The position numbers and the translations under genes were made by a program. This document shows positions 43,214-51,771 of a stretch of 51,895 nt of DNA, piece by piece. Positions within the stretch are counted from its first letter, which is position 1. The number at the start of each line of letters is the position of its first letter. The notes below the pieces were generated by a model that worked only from the letters and a program-made list of their open reading frames with translations, was not told the origin of the DNA and did no database searches. The stretch covers positions 1 through 51,895 of the forward strand of contig NZ_JACJJG010000013.1 of the NCBI RefSeq assembly GCF_016899855.1. Reading direction: 5' to 3'. Source of the DNA: Marseilla massiliensis. GTDB lineage: Bacteria; Bacteroidota; Bacteroidia; Bacteroidales; Bacteroidaceae.

Positions 43214-43327
43214 GCAGACAAGGGGACAAGAGACGAGCAGACAGGGAGATTTGCCTTATTGCGTGGGATGTAGATATTTATGGAGTCGAATCTCCTTATC
43301 TGCTCGGCAACCCGTTACTTGTCAACT
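43213..43327. repeat. Palindromic repeat (family of the in-frame element) after the DUF1573 gene
   Basis: The left arm (43213-43254, AGCAGACAAGGGGACAAGAG onwards) and the right arm (43288-43327, GAATCTCCTTATCTGCTCGG ... CTTGTCAACT) are imperfect reverse complements. The repeat starts at the last base of the stop codon and ends 14 bp before meaB. Confidence 0.75.
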
Positions 43328-43341
43328 AAAAATACAAAGAT

Positions 43342-44436
43342 ATGTTACATCCGGAAAACAGCGAAAAATACAAAGGCCTGACCGTCAATTCAGGGGTAGA
43401 ACAGCCCTCAATAGTAAACCCATACCTAAAGCGGGGGCGGTTCAAGCGGCGCGAGCTGTCGGTGGGCGACATGGTTGAAGGCATATTGAAGGGCAACGTA
43501 ACCATCCTGAGCCAGGCAGTGACACTAATAGAAAGCGTCAATCCCGACCACCAGGCTAAGGCGCAGGAGGTCATTGAGAAGTGTCTGCCATACAGCGGCA
43601 ACTCATTGCGCATTGGCATCAGCGGCGTGCCGGGCGCGGGAAAGAGTACGTCGATAGACCAGTTCGGCCTGCATGTGCTCGACCGTACGGGCGGAAAGCT
43701 TGCCGTGCTGGCAATAGACCCAAGCTCTGAACGCTCTAAAGGCAGCATACTGGGCGACAAGACACGAATGGAGAAGCTGTCCGTGCGCGAGGATGCCTTC
43801 ATCCGTCCCAGTCCTACGGCAGGCTCGCTGGGCGGCGTGGCACGCAAGACGCGCGAGACGATAATACTGTGTGAGGCAGCGGGTTACGACAAGATATTCG
43901 TCGAGACGGTAGGCGTAGGACAGAGCGAGACGGCATGCCACTCGATGGTTGACTTCTTCCTGCTGATCCAGCTTGCAGGCACCGGCGACGAGCTTCAGGG
44001 CATTAAGCGCGGCATTATGGAAATAGCCGACGGCATTGTAATAAACAAATGCGACGGAGAGAACGTTGACAAATGCCATCTGGCGGCACGTAATTTCCGC
44101 AACGCGCTGCACTTCTTCCCCGCTCCGGACAGCGGATGGCAACCCAAGGTGTTATGTTACAGCGGCTTTTACGGGCTCGGAATAAAGGAGATTTGGGACA
44201 TGGTATACGAGTATGTCGACTTTGTAAAAGGTAACGGATACTTCGCTTACCGCCGCAATGAGCAAAGCAAATACTGGATGTACGAAACCATCAACGAGCA
44301 CCTGCGTGACAGTTTCTACAACAACAACGAAATCCAAAAACGGCTCGCCGAGGCCGAACGTGCCGTACTTGCAGGCGAACGGACAAGCTTCACGGCGGCC
44401 AACGAGCTGCTGGAGGTATATTTTAATAAGAAGTAG
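43342..44436 (+). CDS. meaB: Methylmalonyl-CoA mutase-associated GTPase MeaB
   Basis: A 364-residue G3E GTPase. Walker A is GVPGAGKST (95-103); the switch region contains DPSSERSKGSILGDKTRM, a MeaB hallmark, with FIRPSPTAGSLGGVARKTRE after it; ETVGVGQSE and the base motif NKCD follow. It protects and reloads the B12-dependent methylmalonyl-CoA mutase, which in Bacteroidetes serves succinate to propionate conversion. The mutase genes are not adjacent; ispH follows. A GAGTTAAAG-type repeat begins at its TAG stop. Confidence 0.96.
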   Translation: MLHPENSEKYKGLTVNSGVEQPSIVNPYLKRGRFKRRELSVGDMVEGILKGNVTILSQAVTLIESVNPDHQAKAQEVIEKCLPYSGNSLRIGISGVPGAGKSTSIDQFGLHVLDRTGGKLAVLAIDPSSERSKGSILGDKTRMEKLSVREDAFIRPSPTAGSLGGVARKTRETIILCEAAGYDKIFVETVGVGQSETACHSMVDFFLLIQLAGTGDELQGIKRGIMEIADGIVINKCDGENVDKCHLAARNFRNALHFFPAPDSGWQPKVLCYSGFYGLGIKEIWDMVYEYVDFVKGNGYFAYRRNEQSKYWMYETINEHLRDSFYNNNEIQKRLAEAERAVLAGERTSFTAANELLEVYFNKK

Positions 44437-44581
44437 TTAAAGGAGTTAGAGGAGTTAAAGTAGTTAAAGACAAATGTCCTGACGCTTTACACTGCTATAA
44501 CAAAGGCTTATTAACAAGAAAAACTAAAGTAATTTGAGGAGTTAAAGTTGCCAAAGGCAATAGCGAAACAGCTTTAACTCC
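44433..44581. repeat. GGAGTTAAAG-type hairpin repeat between meaB and ispH
   Basis: GGAGTTAAAGTTG (44538-44550) pairs with CAGCTTTAACTCC (44569-44581) over 13 bp with one G-U pair, and a run of AGTAGTTAAAGGAGTTAGAG units (44433-44469) begins at the meaB stop codon. It fills nearly all of the 168-bp gap to ispH. Confidence 0.7.
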
Positions 44582-44604
44582 TTTATTCACAAAAACGAAC
44601 AATC

Positions 44605-45453
44605 ATGCAAATCGAGATAGATAACGGCAGCGGTTTCTGCTTTGGAGTGACGACGGCAATACGCAAGGCCGAAGAAGAGCTTGCCGCCGGCACACGGCTT
44701 TACTGCCTTGGCGACATCGTACATAACGGCATGGAGTGTGAACGGCTAAGACGCATGGGCCTGGTAACCATCAACCACGACGAGATGAGCCGCCTGCACG
44801 GCGTGAAAGTGCTGCTGCGCGCCCACGGCGAACCGCCCGAGACATACGAAATGGCGCGCCGTAACAACATCGAGATTATCGACGCCACGTGTCCCGTGGT
44901 ACTGCAACTGCAACGCCGCATCAAGCAGAAATACGACTCCAACCCCGACGCACAGATTGTGATTTTCGGCAAACCCGGCCACGCCGAGGTGCTCGGACTG
45001 GTGGGCCAGACCAACGGACGAGCCATCGTTGTGGCCGACCTTGACGGCGTTAAGTCGCTCGACTTCACGCGGGACATCTTCCTTTACTCGCAGACGACTA
45101 AGTCGCTCGACGAGTTCCACCGCATAATAGACTACATCCAGCAGCACATCGCGCCCGAGGCTACGTTCAAGAGCTTTGACACGATATGCCGACAGGTGGC
45201 CAACCGCATGCCCAACATCAGTTCGTTCGCCCGCCGCCATGACCTCATCCTTTTCGTTTGCGGACGCAAGAGCAGCAACGGACGAGTGTTGTTCAACGAG
45301 TGCAAGAGCGTAAACCCTAACAGCCACCTAATCGAAGGGCCTGACGAGATAGACCCGTCATGGCTCAAAGGGGTAGACACCGTGGGTATATGCGGCGCCA
45401 CGAGCACGCCGAAATGGCTCATGGAAGAGTGCCTTGAGAGAATTAAGAGTTAA
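44605..45453 (+). CDS. ispH: 4-hydroxy-3-methylbut-2-enyl diphosphate reductase
   Basis: A 282-residue IspH, about 30 shorter than the E. coli enzyme but with all hallmarks. The iron-sulfur cysteines are C12 (GSGFCFGVTTA), C96 (IIDATCPVV) and C195 (FDTICRQVANR); RAHG, FGKPGHAEV, GRKSSNGRVLFNEC and GICGATSTPKWLMEE follow in order. It makes IPP and DMAPP, the last step of the MEP isoprenoid route. The C-terminal codons (from GAA TT of residue 279 on) and TAA stop fall inside a GARTTAA heptamer repeat, so the repeat sets the protein end. Confidence 0.96.
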   Translation: MQIEIDNGSGFCFGVTTAIRKAEEELAAGTRLYCLGDIVHNGMECERLRRMGLVTINHDEMSRLHGVKVLLRAHGEPPETYEMARRNNIEIIDATCPVVLQLQRRIKQKYDSNPDAQIVIFGKPGHAEVLGLVGQTNGRAIVVADLDGVKSLDFTRDIFLYSQTTKSLDEFHRIIDYIQQHIAPEATFKSFDTICRQVANRMPNISSFARRHDLILFVCGRKSSNGRVLFNECKSVNPNSHLIEGPDEIDPSWLKGVDTVGICGATSTPKWLMEECLERIKS

Positions 45454-45467
45454 GAATTAAGAGTTAA
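45440..45467 (+). repeat. Four tandem heptamers GARTTAA overlapping the ispH stop
   Basis: GAATTAA, GAGTTAA, GAATTAA, GAGTTAA occupy 45440-45467 without gaps. The ispH TAA is the end of the second unit. Because 7 is not a multiple of 3, the repeat supplies a TAA in all three forward frames. Confidence 0.85.
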
Positions 45468-45567
45468 TGCCGGAGAACTGAAAGTCAGCGTTAAACTAAT
45501 TAAAAAAACGTGCCTTGAAGCGATAGAAAACCTCTGTTGCGGCAAGGCATGCTTTCGTTTGTTTTCC

Positions 45568-45650
45568 AATTGACGGTCTTTTGCGTTCCGAAAGGCCGTC
45601 TTTCAGGCGCTAAAAGGCCGTCTTTCGTCGTGCGAAAGACGGCCTTTTAC
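45568..45650. repeat. 22-bp-phased repeat family, locus F (four modules)
   Basis: Cores GACGGTC, GGCCGTC, GGCCGTC and GACGGCC are centred at 45575, 45597, 45619 and 45641, again exactly 22 bp apart. The last two form a perfect 17-bp hairpin (45611-45627 with 45633-45649) with a 5-nt loop. It lies between the converging ispH and ygbA-like genes and may terminate both. Confidence 0.86.
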
Positions 45651-45700
45651 AATGCATTGAATACCAAGACGTTACGCAACGGGATTTATGCCTTATGCCA

Positions 45701-46021
45701 TCAGCGCCTTTTCCGTGGTTTCATAGCCTCCCTAAAGAGATGACGCACGGCCGCTACGGGGTGGTAAATTATCATCCTCGGACCGGCGTAGCGCATTATT
45801 TCGCATATCCGCTGACGCATGTCCGGGCGGTAGCAGTGGGTGGGACATTGCTTGCACGTAGGCTTGCCGTCACCATAACGGCACTTCGATAGGCGTTCGC
45901 CGGCATACCTTAATACCTCACGACAGCCGTCACACAGCTGCCTGTTGCCCTCCTTGCGACGGCAGTACAGGCGAACCATCAGCTCAACGGTGCGTTTCTC
46001 CTCATCAACCCTGCCGCCCAT
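45701..46021 (-). CDS. ygbA: YgbA-like protein (nitrous-oxide-stimulated promoter family)
   Basis: A 106-residue cysteine-rich protein. I recognise the YgbA family from CKQCPTHCYRPDMRQRICEI and MRYAGPRMIIYHPVAAVRHL; other cysteines (LYCRR, LCDGCREVL, LSKCRYG) complete a set that may bind metal or Fe-S. In enteric bacteria the gene is controlled by nitric oxide and the protein helps recovery from nitrosative stress; the biochemical activity is unsettled. It starts 3 bp after the xpt stop, so the two are probably one transcript. Confidence 0.85.
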   Translation of the reverse strand: MGGRVDEEKRTVELMVRLYCRRKEGNRQLCDGCREVLRYAGERLSKCRYGDGKPTCKQCPTHCYRPDMRQRICEIMRYAGPRMIIYHPVAAVRHLFREAMKPRKRR

Positions 46022-46024
46022 TGC

Positions 46025-46594
46025 CTATTGCTTGAACGTTATCCGGCAGTTGCCAAGGCTCTCGATGACGGCCAGCGACTCAACCCTGAAGCCCATGTCC
46101 CTGAGCATTTTACCGCCATGCTGAAACTCTTTCTCTATGATGAAGCCCATGCCTGCAAGCTCTGCGCCGGCCTGACGGGCCAGGTCTGCTATGCCTTTGG
46201 CGGCATTTCCGTTGGCAAGAAAGTCGTCGATGAACAGCAGGCGGTCGCCCGGACATACAAACTCGCCGCTTACGCAGATGTCATACGTGCGGCGCTTGGT
46301 AAACGAATATACCTCGGTAGAGAGCATGCCCTCCATCGTAACGGGCTTTTTCTTCTTGGCGAAAACCACGGGCAGCCCCATCACATACCCGGTCATGATG
46401 GCCGGCGCAATGCCGCTGGCCTCGATGGTGATGATTTTATCCGCTCCCGCCGACGCGAAACGGCGGGCAAACTCGTCGGCAACCCGTTTCATAAGAACAG
46501 GGTCCATCTGGTGGTTTATAAAGCTGTCGACCTTCAATATTCCGCCCTCAAGGCACTTGCCGTCCTTGAGTATCCGTTCTTTTAGTGCTTCCAT
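46025..46594 (-). CDS. xpt: Xanthine phosphoribosyltransferase
   Basis: A 189-residue purine phosphoribosyltransferase. The PRPP-binding loop is [17 protein letters not shown] (about 119-135). Xpt-typical segments are [16 protein letters not shown] near the N-terminus, [12 protein letters not shown] and VVFAKKKKP. It converts xanthine and PRPP to XMP for purine salvage. There is no purine-riboswitch-like leader upstream, unlike Bacillus xpt; a -7 element lies 17 bp before the ATG, so the leader is very short. It forms a unit with the ygbA-like gene. Confidence 0.95.
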   Translation of the reverse strand: MEALKERILKDGKCLEGGILKVDSFINHQMDPVLMKRVADEFARRFASAGADKIITIEASGIAPAIMTGYVMGLPVVFAKKKKPVTMEGMLSTEVYSFTKRRTYDICVSGEFVCPGDRLLFIDDFLANGNAAKGIADLARQAGAELAGMGFIIEKEFQHGGKMLRDMGFRVESLAVIESLGNCRITFKQ

Positions 46595-46610
46595 ATAGTT
46601 GTTTTAAGTG

Positions 46611-46618
46611 CAAAAATA
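46611..46618 (-). promoter_or_regulatory. xpt -7 element
   Basis: TATTTTTG on the minus strand matches the consensus and ends 17 bp upstream of the xpt ATG; no good -33 box is seen at 19-21 bp. Confidence 0.55.
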
Positions 46619-46802
46619 GTGAAAGGCGAGCGCAATGAAAAGAAAAAAACGAAGTTTTTTGACATTCCATTGCCGAGCCGCATCCTATATTCATGAAACA
46701 AATATAAGAAAAACCGTGGTACGGACAAAATAACATCCTGCACACACGGTTTTTTCACTCTGTATTTTCAGCCTTCAGCACGGCCCCGATATGGCCTGCT
46801 GA

Positions 46803-48002
46803 TTATTTTATACGCTCCTCCCTCAGGAACTTTCCGAAACGGTCGTGATAACCGTTGAACACGTTGATGTCCACATCGCCGTGTATCCCGCTGACGCGAC
46901 CGTCAGGACAAAGCTGCCAGAACACGAGCCTCACCTCGGGCTTATACTCGCCGTAACGGGCTATCCACACGAGATAGTCGCGCATGATGTCGGGAGCCGA
47001 CGGCAGGTATTTGTTTACGAACTGCTGGCTTACGTAGAGTATAGGGCGTACCCCCGTGCGCCTGTGTACTATGTTCAGCCATGTGCGTATGCGGCTGAAC
47101 ATGGCGTTGACTCCGCCCATCTTCCTTATCTGCGACGACGTAGGCTCGACGTCAAGCACCGGAGGGAAGTCGCCTTTGGCGAAACGCGAGTGGCGCAGGA
47201 AGTAGTTGGCCTGTCTCGTTGCGCTTGATGTAGGCGAGAAAAAGTGGTAAGCACCGCACGGAATACCGTAGCGGCGGGCCTGCCGGTAGTCTGAAAGGTA
47301 ATAAGGATTACGCACCGACGCGCCTTCAGTAGACTTTATGTAGACGAACGATACGGGATAGTCAACCGTTCCGCTAACCTTTTTGCGACTGATGTTTCCA
47401 AGGTGGGTAATGCGCAGTTTGCGCCAGTTGATGGCATATTTCTTGCGCCCCCGTCCGTGCTGGTAGCGTGATATGTCAATGCCGTAGATACGTTCGGCGG
47501 TATAGGTCATACGCTCTCCGCGGTACTTGCCTGCATTCCATTCACCAACTTTCACCTTGCCGTCGGCCCCTACTCCACATCCGAAACCGTCAGGAGCGCC
47601 CCCGGCCCATGCTCCGTCATAGTAGCTGCCGTCATAACCCCGGTATATTCCGTGTCCGCCCGGGGCATAACAAGAGTCAAGTTCGCCGCGGTAAGTGCCA
47701 AGAGTGTCGGTAATAATGCCCCTGACGACCGTGTCGGCACGCCACAAGGCGGTAACCTTTCGCCCTGTGCTGTCGGTCGTCGTACCATAGCCGCAGCGCT
47801 TGCCCATGCTCCATTGACCGCTGTAGACGATACGTCCGTTTACGGACAGCACACCGTAGCCGTCAGGCTGCGCGCCCGAGAGAGTTCCGCGATAGACTGT
47901 ATCACCGCGCACTATCGTACCGCTGTCGGCCGGTGTACGCCTTCCGCACGCCGACAAGAGTAGCAGGACTATGATTATGGATGTAATAACGGATTTGTTC
48001 AT
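46803..48002 (-). CDS. Lipoprotein with MORN repeats fused to a GH25 lysozyme domain
   Basis: A 399-residue lipoprotein: signal MNKSVITSIIIVLLLLSAC with lipobox cysteine C19. Residues about 30-165 hold MORN-like repeats (YRGTLSGAQPDGYGVLS, YSGQWSMGKRCGYG, YDGAWAGGAPDGFGCG). The GH25 muramidase domain follows (about 172-395): D176 in YGIDISRYQ, FVYIKSTEG and the catalytic D284-x-E286 in PPVLDVEP, then YVSQQFVNKYL and FWQL. GH25 enzymes cut the MurNAc-GlcNAc bond of peptidoglycan. Anchoring and MORN modules suggest action on the cell's own wall. Its ATG overlaps the preceding gene's stop by 4 bp. Confidence 0.88.
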   Translation of the reverse strand: MNKSVITSIIIVLLLLSACGRRTPADSGTIVRGDTVYRGTLSGAQPDGYGVLSVNGRIVYSGQWSMGKRCGYGTTTDSTGRKVTALWRADTVVRGIITDTLGTYRGELDSCYAPGGHGIYRGYDGSYYDGAWAGGAPDGFGCGVGADGKVKVGEWNAGKYRGERMTYTAERIYGIDISRYQHGRGRKKYAINWRKLRITHLGNISRKKVSGTVDYPVSFVYIKSTEGASVRNPYYLSDYRQARRYGIPCGAYHFFSPTSSATRQANYFLRHSRFAKGDFPPVLDVEPTSSQIRKMGGVNAMFSRIRTWLNIVHRRTGVRPILYVSQQFVNKYLPSAPDIMRDYLVWIARYGEYKPEVRLVFWQLCPDGRVSGIHGDVDINVFNGYHDRFGKFLREERIK

Positions 48003-49054
48003 TTCAACAATTCTTTCAGACCGAAACCGAAAACAGACGGTTTCACTATCCTTCCGTCTACGTTTATACCCGCCAGGCGGCCTCCTGAAGTAAAGACCAA
48101 AGCCCCGTCGGGCGCCAGCAACGGCGGCACGTCATGCCGGCCTGCGGACTCAACCGCTCCGCCAAACGTGGCCGGAGAGCCTTTTGCGGGGTCATACTTG
48201 TAGGCGGTGCAACCAGGTTCCGCAGCTATTACCACGCTGTCACCAGCCTCAGGCGACGGTAACAGCCATTGGTGGAGATATACTGCGCGGGCGCCGTCTG
48301 GCATTGACCGGTCGACGGTTTGCAACAAGCGGAAAGGCGAGGTATGGCGTGAAGTCACGATGTTGCAGGTCTTACGCGACATACGGCCTGCCGTATCGGG
48401 TGTAAGCAATGCGTATTCAGTTACGAGTTTTACCTCAAGTCGCTTGTCTGCCGACAACGCGTTAAGGTGTGAAAGCATTTTTACCGTTCTGTCACGCTGC
48501 GCTTTCACACGCGCCGAATATTCCGCCATAACGTTATATCCGTCATCATTCACGTTGTGCACTTTCATGTAATAGTCGATTTCCTCCGACTGTCGCTCCA
48601 GCAACCTTATCTTTACGGCCAGTCGGTCGGCAGTAGCTTTTAAGATATACGGCAACCGCCCGTTCGCCTGTAACACGCGCCTCTCGGCGACACTGTCGTC
48701 ATTAGCGATGAGCAACAGCCCCCCGCACGAAGCTATAAACGGATATTTGTTTACCCAACTTGCGCATAAGTAACGGCGCGTGGTCACGGTAGAGTCGGCA
48801 GACAAGGCCAGTCCTTGTGGCTGCAGACTGTCGTTAAAACTCTTGAATGCCATCACAGGCTTGCCTCCAAGCCTTAGTTCATAATGCGATATGCCTTCCA
48901 CCAAAGCCACGCTCCGCTCCATTCGCTCCGTCGAGGCAGGCAGAAACGTGGCTCCGTATATAACAAATACAATCGCCGCCAAGGCTATCGGCAGCGATTG
49001 TAGTATCAAGCGAGAGACAGGCTTACCGTCAATCAATCTCTTCATCGGCTTCAT
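47999..49054 (-). CDS. Uncharacterised membrane-anchored protein
   Basis: I do not recognise this 351-residue protein. One N-terminal membrane helix (LILQSLPIALAAIVFVIYG, about 16-34) is followed by a large, probably periplasmic region with a helical segment (about 140-200, LLERQSEEIDYYMKVHNVND) and beta-rich ends (PDGALVFTSGGRLAGINVDG). The last ~100 residues resemble a degenerate serine-protease-like or beta-barrel fold only vaguely. Its start overlaps the end of the inositol-phosphate synthase gene by 26 bp (17 bp if the second ATG is used), and its stop overlaps the GH25 gene start by 4 bp. The three genes are thus translationally coupled, pointing to a joint envelope role with the GH25 lipoprotein. 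Confidence 0.75.
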   Translation of the reverse strand: MKPMKRLIDGKPVSRLILQSLPIALAAIVFVIYGATFLPASTERMERSVALVEGISHYELRLGGKPVMAFKSFNDSLQPQGLALSADSTVTTRRYLCASWVNKYPFIASCGGLLLIANDDSVAERRVLQANGRLPYILKATADRLAVKIRLLERQSEEIDYYMKVHNVNDDGYNVMAEYSARVKAQRDRTVKMLSHLNALSADKRLEVKLVTEYALLTPDTAGRMSRKTCNIVTSRHTSPFRLLQTVDRSMPDGARAVYLHQWLLPSPEAGDSVVIAAEPGCTAYKYDPAKGSPATFGGAVESAGRHDVPPLLAPDGALVFTSGGRLAGINVDGRIVKPSVFGFGLKELLK

Positions 49055-50333
49055 ATCCGCCCATCTCGCGTATCGCGTTCTTCAATATCGTGTACTGCTG
49101 GAACAGGTCATGCACCGGTTCGTGACCGTCATCATGCATCGGACTCTTAAGATAGAACGACAACCATGTCTGCATTCCGCTCCTGCCGGCACGCAGGGCA
49201 AGGTCGCCCAACAGGGCAAGGTCGAGCAACAGCGGAGCCGCGAGTATCGAGTCCTTGCACAGGAAGTCAACTTTTATCTGCATGGGGTAACCCATCCATC
49301 CGAAAATGTCAATGTTATCCCATCCTTCCTTGTCGTCGTTGCGAGGCGGATAATAGTTGATACGTACCTTGTGGAAGATGTCTCCGTAAAGATCAGGATA
49401 CTCGTCTTTCTTCAAAATGGTGTCTATAACGCCGAGCTTGCTTACCTCCTTGGTCTTGAAATTCTCCGGAACGTCAAGCACAAGGCCGTCACGGTTGCCC
49501 AGAATGTTGGTAGAGAACCACCCGTTTACACCCAACATACGGGTACGGAACGCGGCAGACAGTACAGTCTTCATCATAGTCTGGCCGGTCTTGAAATCCT
49601 TTCCGGCAATAGGAGTGCCTGTTTTCTCCGCATATTGCCACATCGCCGGAATGTCGATACATGTGTTCGGCGCACCCATTATGAACGGTGCGCCCTCAGA
49701 CATAGCTGCGTACGCATAGCACATTGACGGCGCGATATGCTTTCGGTCGTCGGCTTTCATCGCAGTCTCGAAAGCATCCAGACTATCGTGTACCTCTTCG
49801 TCACGGGGAATATATATTTCGGTTGAAGCAGCCCAGATGACAACTACACGGCTGCATCCTTGCTCCTGCTTGAAACGGCGGATGTCCTCACGCACCTGTT
49901 CCATAAGCTCCCAACGCGAGAGTGAGGTGTCCTTGGTCCATGTTCCGTCAATGGCCTTAACGTAATCTTGGTCGTAAACACCCTTCATCGGTACTATTTT
50001 CTCAAGCTCTCCCTTAACGGGATAGATATCCCTGTCCCTCAACACCTCGGCATGCATGGCGCTTTCAAACGCATTATCCGGCAGAATGTCCCATGCTCCG
50101 AATACCAAGTCGTCAAGTGAAGGCATTGAAACAATCTCTGAAACGTGCTTATATTGTGCATCGTTACCCCTTCCTACGCGGATTTTAGCCATCTGGGTAA
50201 TCGAGCCTACGGGTTTACCCATCCCCTTACGAATCATAAGTGTACCTGCAATGAATGTCGAGCTAACAGCTCCAAGACCGACGCATAAAATACCGAGCTT
50301 ACCCTCGGCAGGCCTTATTTTGTTCTGTTCCAT
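49029..50333 (-). CDS. ino1: myo-Inositol-1-phosphate synthase
   Basis: A 434-residue enzyme with an N-terminal NAD-binding motif (GILCVGLGAVSSTFIAG) and the synthase core segments VVVIWAASTEIY, GAPFIMGAPNTCIDIPAM, GKDFKTGQTMMKTVL and NGWFSTNILGNRDG. The last two include the conserved lysines of the active site. It converts glucose-6-phosphate to myo-inositol-1-phosphate using NAD internally. In gut Bacteroidetes this supplies head groups for inositol phospholipids and ceramide inositols. No phosphatidylinositol-phosphate synthase or phosphatase gene is adjacent here; a membrane-anchored protein and a GH25 lipoprotein follow in the same unit. Confidence 0.93.
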   Translation of the reverse strand: MEQNKIRPAEGKLGILCVGLGAVSSTFIAGTLMIRKGMGKPVGSITQMAKIRVGRGNDAQYKHVSEIVSMPSLDDLVFGAWDILPDNAFESAMHAEVLRDRDIYPVKGELEKIVPMKGVYDQDYVKAIDGTWTKDTSLSRWELMEQVREDIRRFKQEQGCSRVVVIWAASTEIYIPRDEEVHDSLDAFETAMKADDRKHIAPSMCYAYAAMSEGAPFIMGAPNTCIDIPAMWQYAEKTGTPIAGKDFKTGQTMMKTVLSAAFRTRMLGVNGWFSTNILGNRDGLVLDVPENFKTKEVSKLGVIDTILKKDEYPDLYGDIFHKVRINYYPPRNDDKEGWDNIDIFGWMGYPMQIKVDFLCKDSILAAPLLLDLALLGDLALRAGRSGMQTWLSFYLKSPMHDDGHEPVHDLFQQYTILKNAIREMGGYEADEEID

Positions 50334-50540
50334 TTTTATATTGGTGTTTATAACATCTCTATATCTTTATCCAGATAAAACCGACACAGGCAAACCGTGT
50401 CATAACTAATTACAGTTTCAAAGTGCGAAAGTACAAAAAACATTCATTATGGCACTCCATTTTATGCTTTTTATTCTCTTTTTTGTATTAAAAGAACCTT
50501 TCTCGGACATAATATCACTGGTTTTATGATATTTCTTTTG

Positions 50541-50548
50541 TATTTTTG
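50541..50548 (+). promoter_or_regulatory. -7 element of the MalY/PatB gene
   Basis: TATTTTTG matches the consensus and lies 34 bp upstream of the ATG at 50583. The upstream in-frame ATG at 50526 is on the wrong side of it. Confidence 0.6.
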
Positions 50549-50582
50549 TTGCGCAAATAGAAACAACAAACTAAAAAATATC

Positions 50583-51749
50583 ATGGCAAAATTTGATTTC
50601 GACGAAATTGTCAACCGCCGTGGCACAGGCAGTGAGAAATGGGATGGAGACGCAACGGCCGACCTACTGCCGATGTGGGTTGCCGATATGGACTTCCGTA
50701 CTTCACCAGCCATTATAGAGGCTTTACGCAAGAGAGTTGACCACGGAATATTCGGTTACGAGCATGTTTCCGACGGGTATTATGACGCCCTTATCAACTG
50801 GTTTGACCGCCGCCACGGCTGGCGTATGCGGCGCGAATGGATTATATACACCACCGGAGTAGTCCCTGCCGTGTCGGCAGTCATCAAGGCGATGACCTCA
50901 CCCGGCGACAAGGTTCTTGTGCAGACACCGGTCTACAACTGTTTCTTCTCATCAATAAGGAACAACGGCTGCGTAATGGAAGACAACAAACTGGTGTACC
51001 ATGACGGCACTTATACCGTTGACTTCGACGACTTCGAGCGTAAGGCTTCAGACCCGGCAGTCAAGGTTTTCCTTCTCTGCAACCCGCACAACCCTGCCGG
51101 ACGGGCATGGACTCCTGACGAACTGAAGCGAATGGGAGACATTTGCATGAAGCACGGGGTGTTCGTATTGTCTGACGAAATACACTGTGACATCGTCATG
51201 CCTGGCTATAAATACACTCCATTTGCATCACTTTCGGACGAGTTTTTACAGCATTCCGCAACATGTACGGCACCTACCAAGACTTTCAATATTGCGGGAC
51301 TGCAAATAGCTAACATAACCGTTGCCGACAAAGATGCCCGCCAACGTGTAGACAGAGCTATCAACATCAATGAAGTTTGCGACGTCGGCCCAATGGGGGT
51401 GACGGCATTGCAGGCGGCATACAATCACGGAGAGGAATGGCTTGAAGAACTTTTGGAATACCTGCACGGCAATTACGAGTGCCTGAAAGAGTTTTTCTCT
51501 GAAAATATGCCGCAGCTAACGGTTACAAAACTTGAGGCGACGTATCTTGTATGGGTTGACTGCTCGGTTCTCGGTAAACCGTCAACCACAATCGTTGAGG
51601 AACTGAAAGAGCAAAAGGAACTATGGCTTAACGACGGGGAAATGTACGGAGAGAAGGATAACCCGTTTGTCCGTATCAACATAGCATGTCCCCGAAGCGT
51701 AATGCTTAAAGGACTTCAGCTGTTTGCGGATTACGTAAACGGAAAGTAA
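50583..51749 (+). CDS. patB: MalY/PatB-type PLP-dependent C-S lyase/aminotransferase
   Basis: The start at 50583 gives 388 residues, beginning MAKFDFDEIVNRRGTGSEKW; the earlier ATG at 50526 is upstream of the -7 element. This is a fold-type I PLP enzyme: MWVADMDFRTSPAI and GIFGYEHVSDGYYDALINWF mark the MalY/PatB subfamily, LCNPHNPAGRAWT and SDEIHCDIV contact the cofactor, and the Schiff-base lysine lies in TAPTKTFNIAGLQ. Family members cleave cystathionine or cysteine conjugates to thiol, pyruvate and ammonia. The precise substrate is not decided. A long hairpin follows 22 bp after the stop. Confidence 0.93.
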   Translation: MAKFDFDEIVNRRGTGSEKWDGDATADLLPMWVADMDFRTSPAIIEALRKRVDHGIFGYEHVSDGYYDALINWFDRRHGWRMRREWIIYTTGVVPAVSAVIKAMTSPGDKVLVQTPVYNCFFSSIRNNGCVMEDNKLVYHDGTYTVDFDDFERKASDPAVKVFLLCNPHNPAGRAWTPDELKRMGDICMKHGVFVLSDEIHCDIVMPGYKYTPFASLSDEFLQHSATCTAPTKTFNIAGLQIANITVADKDARQRVDRAININEVCDVGPMGVTALQAAYNHGEEWLEELLEYLHGNYECLKEFFSENMPQLTVTKLEATYLVWVDCSVLGKPSTTIVEELKEQKELWLNDGEMYGEKDNPFVRINIACPRSVMLKGLQLFADYVNGK

Positions 51750-51771
51750 TTTTTAATGCAAAAAGAGTTTT

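Noticed and set aside
46595..46640. Purine riboswitch upstream of xpt
   Set aside because: The -7 element is 17 bp from the ATG, leaving no room for an aptamer, and no conserved purine-aptamer loops are seen.
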